In this document: one piece after another, positions 7,385 to 15,736 of the stretch
Layout: every line of letters starts with the position of its first letter
Position numbering within the stretch: position 1 is the first letter of the stretch
Assembly: GCA_964592405.1 (NCBI GenBank)
Contig: CAZQBY010000003.1
Span: 20,329-84,328, forward strand
From: CAZQBY01 sp964592405 [NCBI: uncultured archaeon]
GTDB lineage: Archaea; Altiarchaeota; Altiarchaeia; JAFGQM01
DNA length: 64,000 nucleotides
Direction of reading: 5' to 3'
Position numbers and translations under genes: made by a program
The notes under the pieces: generated by a model
Database searches by the model: none
What the model was told of the DNA's origin: nothing
What the model saw: the letters and a program-made list of their open reading frames with translations, nothing else

Positions 7385-8075
7385 CGCTTCCAATAGCCTC
7401 GAGGGTAAGCCTTTCCAGATTCTTTTTCTGCGTTTTGGCGAGTACTTCTACTGCATGGTCCCAATGAATAGAGACATAATCTCCCTCTTTTATGAATAAC
7501 AGCTCCGGATCGAACAGAATTTTTTTCTCCCGAGGTTCCGAGAGGAGAAACCCGTCTTCCAAAAGGAGCTCTCTGCGGACCACGGTGGCGTGGTCATCAG
7601 TTACATCATCTACGCGGCCGCATGAAATCATGCACTTGTCCATGTTGCCGACCGTGCTCGGGAGGGAGCCGGTAGTCCTCCCCGGACCAACGTAAAGGAC
7701 GTGGAAGTTGTGGGTGAGGGGCATCGTCCGGGGGGGGTTCTTCAGCAGCTCGTCACGGATGGATTCAGGCAGTCCCCTTTTCCCCAGAAGGGAGAGCAAG
7801 GCCGTGAGATCCCGCTCTCCATATCCTCTGGACAACTCATTGCCGATCCAGTAGGCCTCGACCACGTCCGGATCAAAGGGCTGCAGACCGTGCCTCTTCG
7901 AGATTATCTCCAGGTAGGGATACAGGGCCTCGAAGCGGGTCAAGAGCCTGGCCGCTTCCCCGTCGTCCCCTAGGATGAATCTCCTCAATCCCTCCGCTGC
8001 TCCGGGGGGGCCGCAGAAGCCCAGCTTGTTCGTTATCAGGGAATACCTGCAACAAAGCCTAACTCCTTCCATCAT
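7368..8075 (-). CDS. DUF6390-like hydrogenase-associated protein
   Basis: A 235-residue soluble protein starting MMEGVRLCCRYSLITNKLGF, followed by CGPPGAAEGLRRF. The RYS/A...LG(F/Y)CGP opening and the central LTHNFHVLYVGPGR segment match what I recall of the DUF6390 family, often found beside [NiFe]-hydrogenase genes. The C-terminal half contains CMISCGRVDDVTDDHATV and a beta-rich segment with GDYVSIHWDHAVEVL that resembles HypC/OB features. No enzymatic motif is evident. A role in hydrogenase assembly is inferred from context. It overlaps the upstream transporter gene by 17 bases. Confidence 0.6.
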   Translation of the reverse strand: MMEGVRLCCRYSLITNKLGFCGPPGAAEGLRRFILGDDGEAARLLTRFEALYPYLEIISKRHGLQPFDPDVVEAYWIGNELSRGYGERDLTALLSLLGKRGLPESIRDELLKNPPRTMPLTHNFHVLYVGPGRTTGSLPSTVGNMDKCMISCGRVDDVTDDHATVVRRELLLEDGFLLSEPREKKILFDPELLFIKEGDYVSIHWDHAVEVLAKTQKKNLERLTLEAIGSVSPSN

Positions 8076-8967
8076 ACACCCTCAGCTTGGTCATTATCCC
8101 CTCAGGAATCCGACCGCTGAGAAATACCATAGTCACGACCCCGGAAATCAAGAACGCCGTGCCCAATATGTGGCCCGGGAGTATGGTCCCGTTCATCAAC
8201 GTGGCAGAAAGGAGCGTGGTGATCGGGCTGCCCAGAAGCAGGATAGAAGTCGCCACGTGCGCTTTCACGGTCTGGAGTCCTGTGTAGAAGGTAATCACGT
8301 AAAGGAAGAGGAAGCCGGAGGTGAGCAGCACCCAGGGCCAGTGCCCGACCAGGGAGCCCGCCTCGGCTATCGAGCCCGTGGCCGTCAAGAAGATCAGAAG
8401 GAACACGGCACCGAAGAACATTCTCCCGAATGCCACTATTGAAGGTGAAAGTGTGCTTAGGGTATGCTTGGATATAATTACCTCCACTGCCCAAAACAAG
8501 GTAGCCAGCAGGATAAGCAAGTCCCCCATTCCCAAACCTAACGGGAGATTCAAAAAGATAGCATTTCCTGCGAGCAGCAGGGTGGCAGGAATCAGGATTC
8601 TCTTGCCCAGCCTCTCCTTTAGTAAAAGGGCAGCGAGCACTGCCACATAGATGAACATGGTCTTGTGGATAAAGGCGCCCCTAGCGGCCGTGGTCATCTG
8701 GAGGCCGTTGAAGAACAGCAGGAAGGGGATGCTCCCCCCAAAAAGACCGATCGCAGCCAGACGCAGCCAGTCCCTCCTCCCCAGGACCCTCAGTTCTCTG
8801 AACTTCCTGACGAAGAGTATCAGAGCGAACAACAATAGCGCCGTGATAAGGTTCTTGCTCCAGGTATAAACGCTGGCGTTGATTCCCGATACGCCAACCC
8901 TGTTTACAAAAATGGATACTCCACTGATGACGGCAGTAGCTAGGACCAGATAAACCCCCCTTGCCAT
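8059..8967 (-). CDS. EamA/DMT-superfamily transporter
   Basis: A 302-residue membrane protein with about ten hydrophobic helices arranged as two five-helix EamA repeats (first about 1-140, second about 145-295). The repeats show family features such as GGSIPFLLFFNGLQMTTAARG and ILLLGSPITTLLSATL. DMT carriers export amino acids, nucleobases or other small metabolites; the substrate cannot be assigned. It lies upstream of and overlaps the DUF6390-like gene on the same strand, and starts 33 bases from the divergent protease gene, so it is physically embedded in the hydrogenase locus. Confidence 0.85.
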   Translation of the reverse strand: MARGVYLVLATAVISGVSIFVNRVGVSGINASVYTWSKNLITALLLFALILFVRKFRELRVLGRRDWLRLAAIGLFGGSIPFLLFFNGLQMTTAARGAFIHKTMFIYVAVLAALLLKERLGKRILIPATLLLAGNAIFLNLPLGLGMGDLLILLATLFWAVEVIISKHTLSTLSPSIVAFGRMFFGAVFLLIFLTATGSIAEAGSLVGHWPWVLLTSGFLFLYVITFYTGLQTVKAHVATSILLLGSPITTLLSATLMNGTILPGHILGTAFLISGVVTMVFLSGRIPEGIMTKLRVYDGRS

Positions 8968-8999
8968 TTTTCATTATGATAAGCAAAGAATAGATAAAA

Positions 9000-9362
9000 A
9001 TGCTCAAGGTGTTCTGTTTCGGGAACGAGTGGGTGGAGGGCGACAGCTTGGCCAAGGAGCTGGCCGATGAATTGGAGATTGACGGAGTCAAGTTCATAAA
9101 ATGTGACGATGTTGAGGATGTGGAAGACGGTGTCATCTTGGATGTGGTGAGGGGGCTGGATGATGTCCAAGTGGTTACGGAGCTGGACCGATTCAAATCC
9201 CTCCAGCCATGTTCGGCTCACGATTTGGACCTGGCGTTCTTCCTTAAACTGCTGAAGGAGATGGGGCATCTGAACGAAGTGAAGATAATATGCCTGCCTA
9301 TGGGGATGGAGAAGGAAAGGGCCAAAAAAGAGCTTAGGAGGCTACTCCCAGACAACATCTAG
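9000..9362 (+). CDS. [NiFe]-hydrogenase maturation protease (HycI/HyaD family)
   Basis: A 120-residue protein with the family's opening FCFGNEWVEGDSLAKELADEL, where Asp15 and a later acidic residue (in DVQVVTELD) are candidates for nickel recognition. HycI-type endopeptidases cut the C-terminal extension of the large subunit after the conserved CxxCxxH once nickel is in place. The protein is slightly short for the family (usually about 145-160). Its 3' end overlaps the 3' end of the convergent large-subunit gene by 21 bases, which supports a dedicated partner. Confidence 0.72.
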   Translation: MLKVFCFGNEWVEGDSLAKELADELEIDGVKFIKCDDVEDVEDGVILDVVRGLDDVQVVTELDRFKSLQPCSAHDLDLAFFLKLLKEMGHLNEVKIICLPMGMEKERAKKELRRLLPDNI

Positions 9363-10613
9363 GAAATGTGTTGAACAGGAGATGCAGGGATCGTAGGCCC
9401 TGATGAGTTGCTCGATCTTGGATACTATCACGTCCCGGCTCTCGCCCAGGAGCGAAGGGAGCAGGGCCCTGATATTCTCCTCCATATTCTCCAGATTCTG
9501 CGACGTGGGGGTTGTGATGTTTATCCTCTTGGCGTAGCCATCCTTGTCAAACTCGTATTTGTGGAAGAGGATTCCCCGGGGCGCTTCTATGGCTCCGAAA
9601 CCCACGCCTTTTTTCGGTCTGACATCAGCCGGGTCTTCTTTCTTTACCTTGATGGTCTTTATTATTTCCTCTGCCCTCCTAAAGCCCTCGTATATCTCCA
9701 AGGCTTGGGCGAGATTGTTCATGTAGGGCGAAAACCTCTTCTTTTCAATGAGTTGGACATAGGGCTTCGATCCCCGCGAGAGGGCATCTCCATTGTTCAA
9801 TACCCTAGCCAGAGCGCCGACCATGTAGTCCTTCCCCCCGGCGTCGACGAACTCGGAGGTCGAGCCCGGGACAAAGTATTCCCTGAAATGTTTTTCATAG
9901 TCTCTCACAGGAACACATCGAATGCCCCTACACAAGATTGTCTTGTCGCCGAAGAAATAGGGTTCGCCCTTCAGCGCAAAATAATCTCTCTCCCTTTCAA
10001 ATTCTGGGTAGCTGAGCTTGGCGAAGGTCTTCATTGCGTTCTCCGCTGCCCTCCTGATGCCCCTGACTTGTTTTAGGAGGGCATCCAGCTCCTTCTGGTT
10101 GGGTTGTTTGGAGAATCCACCCGGCAGGAAGGTGAAGGGATGCACGTCCCGCCCCCCGACGACCCTGACCATCCCACTTGCGACCCTCTTTATCTTAAGG
10201 CCTTGCTCCAAGAGCGTCCTGTGTCTCTTGACCATGCCTAGGGCGCTGTCATACCCCAGATAGTCGGGCAGGACCATGAAGTACAGGTGGAGTGCATGGC
10301 TCTGAATGATGCCGCCCAGATGCGCGAGCTCTCTGAGGGCCCGGGTCTGTTTGGAGACTGATACATTGAAGGCGTTTTCTATGGCCCTGAGAGACGCCAG
10401 ACCGTGGGCTACGGAACACACGCCGCAGATCCTCGACGAGATGGGACCCAGATCCGTGTAGAGCTGGTTCCTGAGTATCTTCTCGAAAAACCTGCTCCCC
10501 TCAAATATCTCCAAATTGGCCTTTTTGATCTTATCTCCATCTATCTTGATGGTCAGCTTCGCGTGGCCTTCAATCTTGGTGACAAATTCCTTTTTAATGA
10601 TTTTTTCTGCCAT
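9342..10613 (-). CDS. [NiFe]-hydrogenase large (alpha) subunit, group 3-like
   Basis: A 423-residue catalytic subunit. The N-terminal nickel ligands are RICGVC...H (Arg61, Cys63, Cys66, His70); the C-terminal pair is DPCISCSTH (Cys410, Cys413, His416), followed by a seven-residue extension FLDVVWE that the protease would remove. These and the length match group 3 (MvhA/HydA-like, cytoplasmic NAD(P)-, F420- or heterodisulfide-linked) enzymes. It reversibly oxidises H2. It overlaps the small-subunit gene by 20 bases. No diaphorase, MvhD or FrhB-like partner gene is found in the window. Confidence 0.92.
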   Translation of the reverse strand: MAEKIIKKEFVTKIEGHAKLTIKIDGDKIKKANLEIFEGSRFFEKILRNQLYTDLGPISSRICGVCSVAHGLASLRAIENAFNVSVSKQTRALRELAHLGGIIQSHALHLYFMVLPDYLGYDSALGMVKRHRTLLEQGLKIKRVASGMVRVVGGRDVHPFTFLPGGFSKQPNQKELDALLKQVRGIRRAAENAMKTFAKLSYPEFERERDYFALKGEPYFFGDKTILCRGIRCVPVRDYEKHFREYFVPGSTSEFVDAGGKDYMVGALARVLNNGDALSRGSKPYVQLIEKKRFSPYMNNLAQALEIYEGFRRAEEIIKTIKVKKEDPADVRPKKGVGFGAIEAPRGILFHKYEFDKDGYAKRINITTPTSQNLENMEENIRALLPSLLGESRDVIVSKIEQLIRAYDPCISCSTHFLDVVWE

Positions 10614-11367
10614 GTTTTGATTCCTTGAGTTCCTTCGAGCCGAACCTCCTGATCTTGTTTATGGCTTCCTTTTTGGAGATGCCAAAGGATTCCAGGAGTC
10701 TTATCTCTGCGTACAGATCGGCGTTCTCCAAGGGCCCTCTGCACAGAGTACAGGGCATGTTGTTCCTTATGCACAGGGCATTACAGCCGCCGTTGGTTAT
10801 GGGACCCAGACATTCTATCTTGTTCAGCATATAACAGTCAGGCTTCCCCCTCCGCGGGCACTCCAGACAGACGGGCCCTCTGAACTCCTTGGGCTTTTCT
10901 CCTTTTATGAACTGGCTGATAAACTGAATGAATTCGTCTTTGATTATCGGACAGCCGTACATGAAATAGTCGACCTTCACGAAGTCGCTTATGGGTGAAA
11001 CTTCGATCCAGTCCCTAGCAAGCTTCTGACTGTAGATATATTTTCCCAAGGCCCTTCGCTTGAGTTGGTTTCTCATGGCCGGAATCCCCCCATGGGCCGC
11101 ACACTCGCCGAAGGCCACAAGGTATTTTGACTTAGCCCTTATCCTCTTTAGCTCTCTCATCTCATGCTTGGAGGATATCGCCCCCTCCACAAAAGCCAGA
11201 TCAAAGTCTGTTTCAGCGTTCTTTTCCTTTATGAGATGGAAATACTGGATATCCAGTTTGTCAAACAACTCGAGCAGTTCATCTAGGAAAAGGACCGTGA
11301 ACTCGCAGCCTTCGCAGCACGTAAACGAGAAGAAACCGACCACCGGCTTGCCCCTCTCCATGAGCAT
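10594..11367 (-). CDS. [NiFe]-hydrogenase small subunit, group 3-like
   Basis: A 257-residue iron-sulfur subunit. The proximal cluster is bound by CCEGC (Cys18/Cys21), FGECAAHGG and YGCP. The C-terminal half carries CLECPRRGKPDC and a further ITNGGCNALC...MPCTLCRGP set for the medial and distal [4Fe-4S] clusters, as in MvhG/HydD. It has no Tat signal, so it is cytoplasmic. It passes electrons from the NiFe site to a partner protein not encoded here. It is the first gene of the two-gene operon with the large subunit. Confidence 0.9.
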   Translation of the reverse strand: MLMERGKPVVGFFSFTCCEGCEFTVLFLDELLELFDKLDIQYFHLIKEKNAETDFDLAFVEGAISSKHEMRELKRIRAKSKYLVAFGECAAHGGIPAMRNQLKRRALGKYIYSQKLARDWIEVSPISDFVKVDYFMYGCPIIKDEFIQFISQFIKGEKPKEFRGPVCLECPRRGKPDCYMLNKIECLGPITNGGCNALCIRNNMPCTLCRGPLENADLYAEIRLLESFGISKKEAINKIRRFGSKELKESKHGRKNH

Positions 11368-11469
11368 TTTACCTGACTGGCAATAAATATGTACTGTGGA
11401 GAGCTGGTAGGCAAGAGCGTCTCAGGTATTGTACAGCCTGCTCAAAAGACAGAACTTGTGAATGCCGTA

Positions 11470-11781
11470 TTAGAAGCTGAATGCCATCTTCTTGGCCCTC
11501 CTGCCTGTCGTCATCTTGACCAGGCCGCCCGTTATCATGCCGACAGCAAAGGAGAGCAGGATTATCATCATGAACGATCCGTAGGTGATGTTGTAGTCGC
11601 CCTGGACCAGACCGTTGTATATCACAAGCACCAGGAAGGTCATTGTGGTCATGGATACACAAGTTAGTATTGCCGGTACCCAGGATATCATCCTCATTGT
11701 TCGCCCTATTGAGGAGAAATCTGGCATCTGCAGGCCTGTTCCCATGTCAAAAGGGCCAAAATCCTCCGGTTCACCGTCCAT
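11470..11781 (-). CDS. Small two-helix membrane protein
   Basis: A 103-residue protein with an acidic N-terminus (MDGEPEDFGPFDMGTG), two predicted membrane helices (about 35-57 and 68-90) and a basic C-terminal tail (TTGRRAKKMAF). I do not recognise a family. It lies upstream of the hydrogenase small subunit on the same strand, with a 102-base gap that contains no gene, so co-transcription is possible but not shown. Confidence 0.5.
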   Translation of the reverse strand: MDGEPEDFGPFDMGTGLQMPDFSSIGRTMRMISWVPAILTCVSMTTMTFLVLVIYNGLVQGDYNITYGSFMMIILLSFAVGMITGGLVKMTTGRRAKKMAFSF

Positions 11782-11852
11782 TTTGGAAATAATTTGGGTT
11801 TAATTTAAAGTGTTGCTAATAAAAGGGCCTATGGACTAGGGACGAGAGACAC

Positions 11853-11860
11853 TAATTTAA
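11853..11860 (+). promoter_or_regulatory. TATA-like box of tRNA-Arg
   Basis: TAATTTAA lies 20-27 bases before the tRNA-Arg 5' end at 11880, the usual distance for an archaeal RNA polymerase promoter. Confidence 0.5.
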
Positions 11861-11879
11861 GCAGCTCACCGACCTATGT

Positions 11880-12022
11880 GGGCCCGTAGGTTAGCCAGGA
11901 TATACTACGGGACTTCGGGAGCCCTTTTCTTCAAAAGAAAAGTGCTTCACCCCAAAAGAACGGGGTGCTGGGCAAACGGCTGGAGTCATCCCGTGACCCG
12001 GGTTCGAATCCCGGCGGGTCCG
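11880..12022 (+). tRNA. tRNA-Arg (anticodon TCG) with 69-base BHB intron
   Basis: The acceptor GGGCCCG (11880-11886) pairs with CGGGTCC (12015-12021); D stem is GGT/ACT; anticodon stem CGGGA (11908-11912) pairs with TCCCG (11989-11993); T arm is CCGGG TTCGAAT CCCGG. Loop bases 32-37 read CTTCGG, so 34-36 are TCG (Arg, codon CGA). The intron is 11919-11987, at the canonical 37/38 position. Exon CTTC pairs with intron GGAG as the 4-bp central helix, with three-base bulges GG|G and TC|A, and AGCC/GGCT as the intron helix. No CCA is encoded. Confidence 0.9.
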
Positions 12023-12052
12023 TCTTACTGATGCTTAGCTGAGGCTCGACGG

Positions 12053-12118
12053 CCCCGCCTTATGTCGAGGTCATGTGCAGAGAGGATGTGTCCACCTCGC
12101 CATCCCGGTGGGTCCGTC
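12053..12118 (+). ncRNA. tRNA-adjacent element A (candidate structured RNA or repeat)
   Basis: About 65 bases, 30 bases after tRNA-Arg. The core CCGCCTTATGTC, AGGTCAT, GCAGAGA, GTGTCC and CATCC blocks recur in the same order at 38436-38500 after tRNA-Gly(GCC). A hairpin CCACC/GGTGG here becomes CCGCC/GGCGG there, a compensatory change. The last bases (ATCCCGGTGGGTCCGTC) mimic the tRNA 3' end (ATCCCGGCGGGTCCGTC, one mismatch). RNA function is inferred; it could instead be a tRNA-targeting element scar. Confidence 0.45.
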
Positions 12119-12168
12119 CTCATTCTTCATTGGCTTAACTAGCCTGTGCAATCCTTCCCTATTGATTT

Positions 12169-13719
12169 CTAGATCCTGTCCTTGCAGGCATCCCTCTGCC
12201 GCTTGTCCTCTATCTCATTACAGGCCTTACGAGCCATGGATGGGTTGTCGGAGGCCAGAATCCCAGCCAACTGCTGCAAGCAGTCCCATACCTGCTGATC
12301 ACTGGGCAGATCCAAACAAAGGCCTATGGCCAGTTGAGGACATTCCCTAGCCCTCCGGCCATAATCGTCACCGATTATACTTCGCACTGCACAGAATAGG
12401 TCATCTATATAGTCGCATATCTCGGTGACCTCCTGACAGGTCTCAGCCGACCACAGGAGATCCTGCAGACAGCTCTCCTTGCTCCACCCTCCTGACACAT
12501 GCTGGCAGACGGTAATTTTTTGAGATATATTCTCCATCAACTGCATGACTAAGCGGTAGCAATCCTCGGAGGACCGCCCAAAGGGAAAACCCTTAATCAT
12601 TCCGCAGGTCTCTATGGCAAAATTCAGGTCTGACGGGGCTGTGATGCGGGCTATCTTGACATAACAGTCAGTGGCCATTGTTCCCTCCATAGAACCACAA
12701 CAGTATTCCCTCGCCCCTGCAGGGTTTTCCATTATAAATTCGTCAGAACACGCGCTCCTGAAGCAGTCCTCCCTGCGATTCTTGCTTATGTGGTCCCTGC
12801 AGATTCTTATCGCTGAAAGAGGATTTTCCAAGTGTGCCATGACGCCATTAAGAAGGCAGTCGTCCCTCCGGTTGACTCCGGTTATCTTCAAGCATGCCTG
12901 TATTGCCTCCTGAAGAGAAGTGGAGACTATGTTCTCTGCCACCATATAAAAACAGTCATTTGAGTTCCCCTCAGAGAGCAAGCCACAGAGATCTAATACT
13001 CGGTCAGGATACTGCATTATGATATCCTTGGATTTCTGGAAGAGGTCCCAGTAACACATTTTGGAATCGGCCTCGTCATCTATTTTCCCACACAGTTCTA
13101 GGGAGAGGGATATATTCTGGTTGGCAGCTTCAATGCTTACCCTGCGATAGCACTCGTTCCTCATCTCAGCCTCGAAGAGCATATCGCAATACTTAGCCGC
13201 CTTTTGCGGATCTTCAGTAATTATCTTCTCCATCATATTCTTATAGCACCTGTCCCTGTCACCCAAGTCTGAAATTGAGGAACAGTCTGAAGGAGACTTC
13301 TTGAGTATCATGTTGGTGGATTCCTCTCCCGGAGCCCTGCTAAGAGCGTTTGCCATCAGAAGGAGCCCTGTTATCAAAAGTGCAATGGCGACTGCCAGAG
13401 TGGCAATGTTCTTTGGGCTGGCAAACCTTGCAGAAGTGACAGGACCTCCATATTTCCTCCGCAGTTCATCTATCTGCTTGCTGGCGAGGGAGAGCTCCTC
13501 CTCGTATTCGCGTATGAGCTTGTCGGCCTTGTCCCCCTCTATCCGCCTCCTGTAGAAGTCCAAGCGGGTGGTCTTTATCAGGTCCTTGAGCTGTTTCGTC
13601 CTCAGCTCCAGGCGGGACATCTCGTCGCCGGGTCCGCGGCTGCTGATCAGCCTGTAGAACAGAAAGGCGGCAATGCCTATGCATGCCAGGCCTGATATGA
13701 TGAGCTCCTCAGTTGCCAT
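12169..13719 (-). CDS. Two-helix membrane protein with cysteine-paired helical repeats
   Basis: A 516-residue protein. Layout: membrane helix (about 5-24), charged coiled coil (about 35-90, with LDFYRRRIEGDKADKLIREY), second membrane helix (about 104-126), then about 380 residues of an irregular repeat. Each unit is roughly 30-40 residues with a helix 'AI..C..I' and, about 10-14 residues on, 'RDDCY/C' (for example SLELCGKI...SKMCYWDL; AIQACLKI...RRDDCL; AIETCGMI...SEDCYRL). I count about ten units and more than 20 cysteines, suggesting a disulfide-stapled helical solenoid outside the cell. No known family is recognised. The N-terminal module is shared with the protein at 20480. Confidence 0.65.
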   Translation of the reverse strand: MATEELIISGLACIGIAAFLFYRLISSRGPGDEMSRLELRTKQLKDLIKTTRLDFYRRRIEGDKADKLIREYEEELSLASKQIDELRRKYGGPVTSARFASPKNIATLAVAIALLITGLLLMANALSRAPGEESTNMILKKSPSDCSSISDLGDRDRCYKNMMEKIITEDPQKAAKYCDMLFEAEMRNECYRRVSIEAANQNISLSLELCGKIDDEADSKMCYWDLFQKSKDIIMQYPDRVLDLCGLLSEGNSNDCFYMVAENIVSTSLQEAIQACLKITGVNRRDDCLLNGVMAHLENPLSAIRICRDHISKNRREDCFRSACSDEFIMENPAGAREYCCGSMEGTMATDCYVKIARITAPSDLNFAIETCGMIKGFPFGRSSEDCYRLVMQLMENISQKITVCQHVSGGWSKESCLQDLLWSAETCQEVTEICDYIDDLFCAVRSIIGDDYGRRARECPQLAIGLCLDLPSDQQVWDCLQQLAGILASDNPSMARKACNEIEDKRQRDACKDRI

Positions 13720-13763
13720 CGTCTAATTAATGGGGATTATTAAAAAAAGGCAGTGGGGCAGGT

Positions 13764-14351
13764 TCAGCCGGTTATCTCCACTGAAGGTTTGTTAGTATCG
13801 GGCGACTGGACAGGGTGGGCATGCGTCTTGTTGTATATCCTGCCAGATTTCTTATCGACCCGGAAGCAAGTCACGACATTCCTGCCTATCAATTCGACAT
13901 AGTAGCAGTTGTCCCTTTCATAGATTTCCATCGTTTCATCCTCCGGAAAATTTTCCCTGCTTATATAATCAAATCCGGCTTTCCGCATGGAGCGTAAAAC
14001 AAAATCCACCGCCTTGTCGTTGTTCATATCCTTCGGGAATGGTAAGCAGGCCGGCAGGGATTTACTTGGTTCCCCAGGATCAACTGCTGCATACATAGAT
14101 GTATAGCCGGGTTCAAGGAGGTCGCCCTTGAGCTGGATAGTAAAGTCCTTGTAGATGGCGCTGTTCTTGGGAACATAGGTTATCGGGTTGCTGAAGTAGA
14201 CCCAAACCCCATCGTCCTTGAGAGTGACCTTCACACGATCGAACTCGCGAGAGGGGTCAAAGGGGGAGGGGAACAACTGCCCCTTCGCCAGCTCCACGGC
14301 CCTCCTTACTATGGCCTTCTTGCCCAGCCTTTTGAGCTTTTTGATGTCCAT
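13764..14351 (-). CDS. Hypothetical protein (195 aa)
   Basis: A soluble-looking protein with a basic N-terminal helix (MDIKKLKRLGKKAIVRRAVE), a beta-rich middle (VKVTLKDDGVWVYFSNP...FTIQLKGDLL) and a C-terminal segment with YYVELIGRNVVTCFRVDKKSG. I do not recognise a family, and there is no signal peptide or membrane helix. It lies 45 bases upstream of the Cys-repeat protein gene on the same strand, so the two probably share a transcript. Confidence 0.5.
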   Translation of the reverse strand: MDIKKLKRLGKKAIVRRAVELAKGQLFPSPFDPSREFDRVKVTLKDDGVWVYFSNPITYVPKNSAIYKDFTIQLKGDLLEPGYTSMYAAVDPGEPSKSLPACLPFPKDMNNDKAVDFVLRSMRKAGFDYISRENFPEDETMEIYERDNCYYVELIGRNVVTCFRVDKKSGRIYNKTHAHPVQSPDTNKPSVEITG

Positions 14352-14534
14352 ACGCTACCTCACTTGGCCGGAATCTGTGCAGCTGGCCCATATACTATCT
14401 GAGTTGGTTAGGATACCAACTCTGCCCCTAACTTGTATAATATCTAGATTATGAAGAGCTGGATAAAAATGGGACCCCGTCAGACTGAAGTGCCCATGGG
14501 GGGAACAAAGGAGAGTCTTAGGAGGGGTTTCAGC

Positions 14535-15701
14535 CTAATCCTTCACCCATGCCAGCAGCAAGATGGCAGCAGTCAAAGACAATACCGCTCCAAAGCTAAA
14601 TGCTGCCTCGACACTGAAGAACTGCCAGAGCGAGCCCATGATGAACGATGCTGGGAATGCCGCCAGACCGACCGCAGTGTGGTAAATGCCGTAAGCAGTT
14701 CCTCTGTGTGCTTCGTCCACAAGGTCGGGTATCAGCGCTCTGGCACTGACTTCATAAATCGCTTGGAATATGGCATAAGCAGCGAAAAGTAGCCAGAGCA
14801 TAGAAGTGTTATTCATGAAACCAAATCCTAGGCTGACTATTGCAAAGGTAATGAAACTGGATGATAAGACTATCTTCTTGCCCACCATATCCGAAAGGCT
14901 TCCGGCCGGCATCGCAGCTGTGGCATATATTATATTATAGAAAAGGTAGAGCAGGGGCACTAGGCCAAGGGTCATGCCCATATCCTGTGCACGTATGAGG
15001 AGGAAGGCATAGCTGAAGTTTCCCAGCATGAACAGAGAGGAAACAAAAACGAACCGCTTGAACCCGCTGCTGAAGCCTCTGAGGCTCAGAGTCACTGACA
15101 GTCTCCTGCTGGCATGGCACCTCTTCTCCTTCACGAACATAAGTATTGTGAGAACTGACAGGATGCCGGGCACTGCAGTCAGTAGGAAGATGAGCTGGAA
15201 TGACATCGAGAGGAAGTAGAAGAGCACAAAGGCTATGGCAACTCCAGCAACCGCCCCAGAGGTATCCATCATCCTGTGGAAACCAAAAGACCTCCCCTCA
15301 TGTGCCTTTTGGGAAGAGGCAGCTATAAGGGCATCTCGGGGGGATGTCCGCACTCCCTTGCCGATACGGTCAACGAATTTTATGGCGAGGACAAAGGGCC
15401 ACGAGCTGGCAAGGGATAAAAGCGGTTTGGTCAGGTTGGATATAGCATAGCCGGCAACCACAAGGGGCTTTCTGGAACCAAATCTGTCGGAAATCCAGCC
15501 GGAGAGCAGTTTGAGCATGCTGGAGGAGCTCTCGGCAACGCCCTCTATGAGGCCAACTATTGCCTCACCAGCGCCAAGGACATTGGTCAGGAAGAGAGGC
15601 AAGAGGGAGAGTATCATCTCACTGCTCATATCATTGAAGAAACTGGCAATACCCATGAAGAGGATGTTCCGGTTTATGCCCGCCCTGATTGGCTTTGCCA
15701 T
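14535..15701 (-). CDS. MFS transporter
   Basis: A 388-residue protein with about twelve hydrophobic helices in two halves. The conserved MFS loop 2-3 motif is seen as LSGWISDRFGSRKPLVVAGY (G-x-x-x-D-R-x-G-x-R-K/R), and a second copy in the C-terminal half as PAGSLSDMVGKKIVL. These resemble the uncharacterised drug/fosmidomycin-like exporters of archaea and bacteria. The substrate is unknown. The gene starts at ATG 15701, after AT-rich sequence, 33 bases downstream (in its direction) of the ABC permease stop. Confidence 0.85.
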   Translation of the reverse strand: MAKPIRAGINRNILFMGIASFFNDMSSEMILSLLPLFLTNVLGAGEAIVGLIEGVAESSSSMLKLLSGWISDRFGSRKPLVVAGYAISNLTKPLLSLASSWPFVLAIKFVDRIGKGVRTSPRDALIAASSQKAHEGRSFGFHRMMDTSGAVAGVAIAFVLFYFLSMSFQLIFLLTAVPGILSVLTILMFVKEKRCHASRRLSVTLSLRGFSSGFKRFVFVSSLFMLGNFSYAFLLIRAQDMGMTLGLVPLLYLFYNIIYATAAMPAGSLSDMVGKKIVLSSSFITFAIVSLGFGFMNNTSMLWLLFAAYAIFQAIYEVSARALIPDLVDEAHRGTAYGIYHTAVGLAAFPASFIMGSLWQFFSVEAAFSFGAVLSLTAAILLLAWVKD

Positions 15702-15736
15702 GCTAATATTGATATTAGGATAAAAAAGAATTGGAT

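Noticed and set aside
8102-8494. Minus-strand frame inside the DMT transporter gene
   Set aside because: It is a shifted reading of the same strand as a clear ten-helix transporter; no motif or start signal of its own.
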